Shown here in pieces: positions 1-6,600 of a stretch of DNA of 9,376 nucleotides. The DNA lies in assembly GCA_017466065.1 (NCBI GenBank), contig JAFTUV010000028.1:1-9376 (forward strand), given 5' to 3'. Made by a program: the position numbers and the translations under genes. The DNA is from Bacteroidaceae bacterium. GTDB lineage: Bacteria; Bacteroidota; Bacteroidia; Bacteroidales; Bacteroidaceae. Numbering within the stretch: the first letter of the stretch is position 1; each line of letters begins with the position of its first letter. The notes below the pieces were generated by a model. The model searched no databases, was not told the origin of the DNA, and was given only the letters and a program-made list of their open reading frames with translations.

Positions 1-31
1 CGCGTGAAGCATAGACGAAGTTTATGCCACG
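1..31. repeat. Dispersed hairpin repeat R1, left copy
   Basis: Bases 1-29 are identical to bases 9348-9376 at the other end of the window. The element can fold: CGTG (3-6) pairs with CACG (28-31), and after an AA bulge GCATAGAC (9-16) pairs with GTTTATGC (20-27) around a GAA loop, with one non-Watson-Crick position. An overlapping small hairpin GCCAC (26-30)/GTGGC (35-39) is also possible. No coding potential is evident. It is either a dispersed intergenic palindrome or the overlap of a circular contig. The repeat is certain, its nature is not. Confidence 0.75.
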
Positions 32-86
32 TGGGTGGCGAAATGTAAAACGAGCCAATGACCTTGCAAATATAGAATGACACAAC

Positions 87-119
87 CCTTTCTTTTGTGC
101 AGACACCTCGGTCTGCCCC
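87..119. repeat. Dispersed hairpin repeat R2, left copy
   Basis: These 33 bases match 9119-9151 with a single difference (T98 against G9130). The core is a hairpin: GCAGAC (99-104), loop ACCTCG (105-110), GTCTGC (111-116). The match also includes a T-rich lead (CCTTTCTTTTG) outside the hairpin, so the conserved unit is larger than the palindrome. The T98 variant puts a T·C mismatch in the lower stem that the right copy does not have. The type resembles short GC-rich palindromes scattered between Bacteroidales genes. Its function is unknown. Confidence 0.75.
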
Positions 120-160
120 CTTAACATTAAGTGGGGCAGTTTATGTTTATTTTTTTGGGT
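113..160 (+). terminator. Possible terminator of an upstream gene
   Basis: CTGCCCC (113-119) can pair with GGGGCAG (133-139) around an AT-rich loop, followed by a T-rich stretch including seven or more Ts near 150-157. This could end transcription of a + strand gene lying left of the window. The T-run does not directly follow the stem, which weakens the call. The 5' arm overlaps the 3' arm of the R2 hairpin, so the two structures exclude each other. Confidence 0.3.
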
Positions 161-185
161 GATTATATACAATGTTACACTTGTT

Positions 186-264
186 TGTCATTTCGATGGA
201 GCGGAGCGACGAGAAATCTGGATATCAGCATTGTTGAGATTTCTCACATTTGTTCGAAATGACA
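186..264. repeat. Nested inverted repeat R3, left copy (79 bases)
   Basis: The outer arms TGTCATTTCGA (186-196) and TCGAAATGACA (254-264) are perfect 11-base complements. The inner arms GAGAAATCT (211-219) and AGATTTCTC (237-245) are perfect 9-base complements around a 17-base loop. A second copy with identical arms lies at 9237-9308. The layout resembles the abundant extragenic palindromes of Bacteroidetes (REP- or MITE-like). No transposase is in the window, so mobility is inferred only. An open frame reading through this copy on the - strand is a by-product of the repeat. Confidence 0.8.
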
Positions 265-484
265 GTTCCTTATCAGTTTTTCTATTGGTGTAAATTATAT
301 ATAATTGCCATTTTTTTTGTTCTTCTGTTGTCTTTAAACTCTGCCCCTGCATTTTCATTGCTCCGCTATCATTTGCCGTAGGGGCGCACCGGCGTGTGCG
401 CCCTGTTTTATGCCCTGAAAAGAACGCCAAAAAAGCAAAAAAAATACAAACAGCCGAAAAGTATCTGTAAAAAAGATTAAAAAA
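265..484. other. Intergenic AT-rich stretch without a gene
   Basis: Apart from the hairpin at 378-403, this stretch is AT-rich with several homopolymer runs of A or T. No convincing frame, tRNA-like fold or protein similarity was recognised. The - strand open frame across 188-430 is not supported: it runs into repeat R3, has no start context, and its translation is low-complexity and basic with no family resemblance. Confidence 0.6.
378..403. repeat. Hairpin related to R2, variant stem
   Basis: GGGCGCAC (382-389) and GTGCGCCC (396-403) form a perfect 8-base stem around the loop CGGCGT (390-395), preceded by GTAG. The reverse complement of the right R2 copy (9129-9154) has the same 26-base layout: GTAG, an 8-base stem and a 6-base loop. 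The two differ at six positions. Four of these are two swapped base pairs (A-T to G-C and G-C to C-G), so pairing is kept. This suggests one structured repeat family in opposite orientations. Its function is unknown. Confidence 0.65.
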
Positions 485-518
485 GTTGTAAATTATTAAG
501 TATAAATATTTAAATTTG
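485..518 (+). promoter_or_regulatory. Putative Bacteroidetes-type promoter
   Basis: TAAATTTG at 511-518 fits the TAnnTTTG -7 consensus of the Bacteroidetes primary sigma factor exactly. GTTG at 485-488 is a plausible -33 element (consensus TTTG or TTG) with 22 bases between, slightly wider than the usual 19-21. Transcription would begin near 525, giving a leader of about 90 bases before the ATG at 614. No strong hairpin or riboswitch was seen in the leader. The consensus is established; its use here is inferred. Confidence 0.55.
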
Positions 519-613
519 CAAATTGAAAGTAATGTATCTTGCCGGTGGTGTATATGCGTGCAAGAACAAATTTACAATGCAGAAAGATAGAAAATATTAT
601 AAACCAATCAATT

Positions 614-3600
614 ATGAAAAAAAGTTTATTTCTAACCTTGTTGCTGGCATTATTTTGCACAGTGACAACGTGGGCACAGTTTGCTCCCGAAGAGGGTAAA
701 ATGTATGCCTTGAAGGAGACAACCACAGGGTTGTATCTCGACATTCAGACAGGAGTCTCGGATGAACACAATTATTATGATGACTGTTTAAGTCTCAGTG
801 CAAATCCCTGCGTTATTTACTTTGCAGCAGGAACCGACAACACTTCAAAATGGACGATGAAGAATGTTAACGGTGAATATGTTATGCAAGGTAACGGTGA
901 TGGCCAATCTAACCTTTGGATCGTCCGTCTGGGTGAAACGGCTTACGAGTGGACAATCGCCGAGCCCACAGCCGGCAATTTTACCATTGCACGTGCCGAT
1001 GGCAAGTTCATAGGTGATAATGCTGCTGCCGGTGCTTGCTTATATTGTGATAAGAGCACCGCTCTCCAATTCAATGTTATGGAGGTGTCCTATGAGCAGG
1101 GCGATATTAAGCCATCCGACGATTTGATGGCGGTAACAACTGCAACAGAGATTTTGATAAAGAACGTATCAACTCTTAACAATAAATATCTTGCAGCTAA
1201 TGAAAATATTACAGATGTTAGCACTGCGGTTCTTGTGTGGGAACCTGTAACAGAGGGAGTGGCCGGTACGTACTATCTGAAGAAACTTTCGGAGGGTGAT
1301 AATGGGTATATCCAGAATGGAACAGGTGCTGTAACACTTGGAACTAAAACAAATGCACAGGTGTTTGTAACAAAAGTTCCTGCTACACCTAATGAAACTT
1401 TTGCCGATGGTTCCGACACCGATAATCTTGTTCGTTTTGTGCAGAACGGTGCAAACACTTGGCTTAACTGTACTCAAAACAGCACACCTATTTTGGGTAA
1501 TACGGGTACCGGTGGTTATACCGTTCACAATGTTTATGCTGTAAATAAGGCTGTGACCGAGGTGGAATTCGAGGACACCGACCCCTACGTAATGTTCAAA
1601 ACCTCTTCCGGAACATATATGAGCCTTACATCTTCTGTTTCTGATACAGATTTGTCTTTCCAAACAGAAGGTACGAAGTTTGTGTTGGAGAATTCTTCCG
1701 ATGGAACAGGTTACTATATCAAGCAAAAGGATTCCGACCCTGCGGTGTATGTGTCAACCTCATCAAGCAATTCGTGGGGCGCATCAACCTCGACAACCGC
1801 TTACACATGGATTATCTCCGAGCCCGACACCGACGGCTATGTTACAATAACAAGAGGTGATGACACTGCTCAATATCTTGGAAGTACTTTGAATACAAAT
1901 TCAGGTACATCTATTTATTCTAACGCCGGTAGCAGTTGCAACAAATGGATTATAGAGGAATATAACGCAGGTGCAGTTGAATATACATTTGCAATAACAA
2001 ACCCCAGCGGGGCAGAAGTTTCTGCCACATACAACGGCAATGCCATAACCGCAGGTGAAACTATCGAGATTGAAGGCTTGGTAGATACCTCTCTCTTCGA
2101 TGCCACCGATGTTGACGGTTATGTGTGGAGCGTTGTAGTCAACAGCAGTGCAAAAACCATCACCATTGTGTACATCGAGAAGTATAATGGCAGCTATTAT
2201 CTTAAAACTTCCGGTGGAACATATTTGAACCTTACCCCGCACGCAACTCAAAGCACGGCCGCCACTTTCCAAGCAACAGGCTCGGAATTCTACATTGAGC
2301 CATCGGGCGACAACTATTACATTACACAGTTGAATACAACTCCTGTTAAGTATCTCACAGTGTCATCGAGCAATGCGTGGGATGTAACAACATCTACATC
2401 AGCCTTTGCTTGGCTCATTTCCGAGCCCGACGCCAATGGCTATGTTACAATAACAAAAGCAACCAATTCGAGTCATCGTCTTGGTAACGATGGTAATCAG
2501 AATGTAGGCACAGGTGTTTTTGCCAACGTAGGTAGCAGCTGTAACACTTGGTTGCTTGAGGAGGTAGGCCCCCTTACCTATACATTTGCAATAACAAACC
2601 CCAGCGGCGAAGCAGTATCTGCCACATACAACGGCAATGCCATAACCGCAGATGAAACTATCGAGATTGATGGTAGAGTAGATACCTCTCTCTTCTCGGC
2701 CAATGATATTGAAGGCTATGCTTGGAGTGTTGAGCTCGACCCCTCCACAATAACCCTTGTCTATGAGAAAAAATACAATTGGAGCATTGTAAACCTCCCC
2801 GCCGGAGCAACCATAACATACAACAGCAATGCTGTAACAGATGGCGGCATTATAGGCATTGAGTTCGATTCTCAATACCTCGCCGTTACCTGCCCCGACG
2901 GCTACACTTGGAGTGTTACAAGAGACGATGAGAACAAAGTAGTTACCATCGAATTCACTCAGTTGCAAGCAGTGGAGAACCCCGCAGCAGTTGTTGCCCT
3001 TCTCAACCGTATCGGTGGCGACGGCACAGCCGATAATTTCCAAATAGTGCTCGACCCCTCTCTCAACTACACAGCCGAGCAATTCTCAATCAGTGGCGAT
3101 GGTAGTCAAATTATAGTCAAGGGAACAACCCTCAGTGCAATCACCGCAGGTATCGGTTGGTATTTGCAGAATATTGCACACATTAACATCGCTTGGAACT
3201 CACTCAACGAAAAGACCGGAAGCAGCGATGCGTATGCCGATCTTTCAAGCCTCCCCCTCACCTTTGCCGAGGAGGTACACACCAGCGATGCAATGTATCG
3301 CTACTACCTTAACTACTGTACATTCGGTTACTCGATGACCACATGGACTTGGGACCGTTGGCAGCAGGAAATCGACTGGATGGCCCTGCACGGTATAAAT
3401 ATGCCTTTGCAGATAGTTGGTCTTGAAGCGGTATGGAACAAGTTCCTTTTGAAGTATGGCTACACCGACGCCGAGGCAAAAGCCTTTGTTCCCGGCCCTG
3501 CATTTACGGCTTGGTGGGGTATGAACAACCTCGAAGGCTGGGGTGGTACCGCTTCCGACGGCTGGGGCGGTGTGCAGGACGATGCTTGGTACAAACGCCA

Positions 3601-6600
3601 GACAACGCTTGCCAAAGATATTCTCGCTCGCCAGCGCGAACTTGGAATGCAGCCTGTGTTGCCCGGTTGGAGTGCAATGGTGCCCACCAACTTTTATTCA
3701 AAATCGGGTTACACAACACGTGCCAATGGTGGTACTTGGTGCGGATTTACCCGCCCGTTGTTGCTGTCGATTGAGAATGCCGATTATGCCGATATTGCGG
3801 CCTATTACTATGAATGTCTCGAAGAGGTAATGGGCGAGAGCCAATACTACTCTATGGACCCCTTCCACGAGTATGGTGGTGAGGGTACAACCGAGGACTA
3901 CAAGGCTATATACGATGCTTTGGAACAGGCAAAGCCGGGTGCAAAATGGGTTATCCAGCAGTGGGAGTGGAGACCAAGTCAGCAATTGTGTATCACTGCC
4001 GTTCCTGCCGGTCGCCTCATTGTGCTCGACCTCTTCTCCGACGGTAAGCCTGCATTCGACAGCTACAAAGGTTATGATCCGCAGGATGCCGTGTTCTGTG
4101 CAATCCCCAACTATGGTGGCCGTTCGGGACTTATGGGTCGTTTGCAGAATGTAACCGACAATTATTTCAAATACAAAGATAAATATACTACCATTAAGGG
4201 TATCGGTGCCGCTCCCGAAGCTATCGAGCAGACACCTGTTACATACGACCTCATCTTCCAACTTCCTTGGATGGGTGGCAAGCCCGATGTTGCCGAGTGG
4301 GTGAATAACTATGCAATAGCACGTTACGGACAAGATAATGAAGAGATTAAGGATGCTTGGTCGCTCTTGCGTCAAGGCCCGCTCAACTATGGTGCCGATG
4401 CTATACAGGGCCCCATTGAAGATGTATGGGCTGCTGTCCCCAACCTCACCGGTAATGCCGCCAGTTATTGGGGAAAGACATTGAACGATGGTACAGTATC
4501 CTCAACATACAACAAGGCTCGTCAGCAGATGCTTATAGAGGCTACATACAAACTGCTTGGTCAAAAGGATGCTCTTAATCTTGCAAGTGGCTCGGTTTAC
4601 GAAAGTAACTACAACTACGACCTTGTGGAGTTTGGTGGCGGCGTGCTTGCCGACTATGCCTATTATCTGCTTCTGGGTATAAATGAAGCAAAAACCGCGG
4701 CAACCGCAGCCGGTAACAATTTTACAACCGATGCTACATTTGTTGCCCGTAAGAAAGCCTTCCTTGCCCTCATTGAGGATGTGGATGCTTTCAAGGGAAC
4801 CAACCTCAACTTCCGCTTGGGTAAATGGACACAGGAGGCACGCGATGCAGCCGGCGAGATAGAGGGTGCAACAGATGCCGATGCCGATTGGTACGAACTT
4901 AACAACGCACGTACATTGGTTACAACTTGGGGCGATTATACCCAAAGTGTTGGCGGTGGACAGGCTACGTTGCGCGACTATTCATACCGCTCTTGGCAAG
5001 GTTTGATAAAGGATGTTTATCTGCCTCGTTGGGAATACTACTTCAACAACGGTTGTGCAGGCCCCGGCAGCAGCTATTTCTATTATAACTGGAACTGGGC
5101 ACACCGTATGGCACACGACGCCGGCGATACATCGAAGAGCAGCACTGCGCTCGCCGAAGGTGATACCGGTTACAGCTACACCCGTGAGCCCGAGGGCAGC
5201 ACAGTGGAGAAAGCAACCGAGTTGCTTGGCAAGTATATTCTTTCTGTAAAAACAGCCGATGGCTCTACATATTACGCTTATCGCAGCCTTACATATAACT
5301 CGGATATTGTTTTGAATACAACCGAGGGTACAACATTGAACCTCGGCGAGTATATCACATTCGGTAATCTCGATAACGTTACAATGTCAATCACAAGCAG
5401 TCTCATCGACGGCACAGCAACCGACCTGTCGGCTGTTACCATAAAGGACGATGCTTGTGGCGATGCCGACTCGGTAACCGACCTTGTAACCGTTGCACTT
5501 TCCGATGGAACCTCTATCACATTGACAGTTGCGGTAAATACCGCAGCAATGCAAACTGCAAAAGAGAACCTTGCAGCTCTCATCGAGGAAATGGAAGCAC
5601 TTGCTCCGCAGGTGGCTACATACAACCCCGTGGGTAATCTCACCGAGGTTACCCTCACAACAACATCGGGTAGCAATGGTTATATATGGACCAATGCACA
5701 GTCGTCAGCCGAAGGCCCCATTGCCCAGCTTATCGACGGTCAAACCTCTACACACTTCCACACCGATTACAGCGGAGGTAACGTAACATCGGGAACACAC
5801 TACATAGCAGTGGACTTGGGAGCCGATTACAAGATTGGTAAGTTTACAATCGACTACACAACTCGCAATGGCGGTGGTGCCGACTTCCCCGATGGAATAG
5901 TTGTTTACGGTAGCGATACAAACGGCGACGACTATGTAAAGATTGCCGATATTACCGAGCCTGCCTTCCCACAGACGACAAATACAAAATGGGAATTAGG
6001 CAAGAACCTCTATTCCGAGAATCGTTATTTGCGCTTCAATGTACTTGCCGAGCGTGGTTACTGGCATATGTCGGAGTTCAATATCTACCAAACAACTTCC
6101 ACTGCCGAGGTTGTCGATAAATACAGCGCAGTTATTGAGAATACCTTTGCGGCAACACAATATGATGTGCTCATCGACGCTAAAAACACATACGACTATG
6201 GCGATACAGAGGAGGAAATTACCAATGCTGCCACCGCCCTTCAAGCCGCAATTACAGCCTTGGAGGAGAAAATGGCCTTGGTACCCGAGGAGTCGCCCGA
6301 GCACCCCGAACTCACAGCCCTCATTGCCAACTTTGAGGAACTGATGAACACGGTTGCCGACCCCACTACAAAAAATGTTATAGAAAAGATAACATTGCAG
6401 ACAGAAACAGAGGGTAGCAAGGGTTATATATGGTCAAATGCCGACCACAACGACTACAATACAACTTCCGATGGTGGCGGTATTGCACATCTTGTCGATG
6501 GTATTAAAGGTGATGTAAACAACTACTTCCATACAGCTTGGGAGAATGCTCCTGAAGCTGATTGTCACTATATTGAAGTAGATCTTGGTGAAAGTAATAC

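Noticed and set aside
188..430. Open frame of 80 codons on the - strand in the left flank
   Set aside because: It overlaps repeat R3 and the hairpin at 378-403, and its translation looks like read-through of repeats with no recognisable family.
539..613. TTG at 539 as start of the large gene, adding 25 residues
   Set aside because: The added residues have no signal-peptide character and would bury the clear signal peptide that starts at the ATG at 614. The putative promoter would also leave almost no leader.
614..676. Lipoprotein signal with Cys15 as the lipidated residue
   Set aside because: The residues before the cysteine are LALF; a phenylalanine at -1 does not fit a lipobox, while TWA-Q is a good signal peptidase I site.
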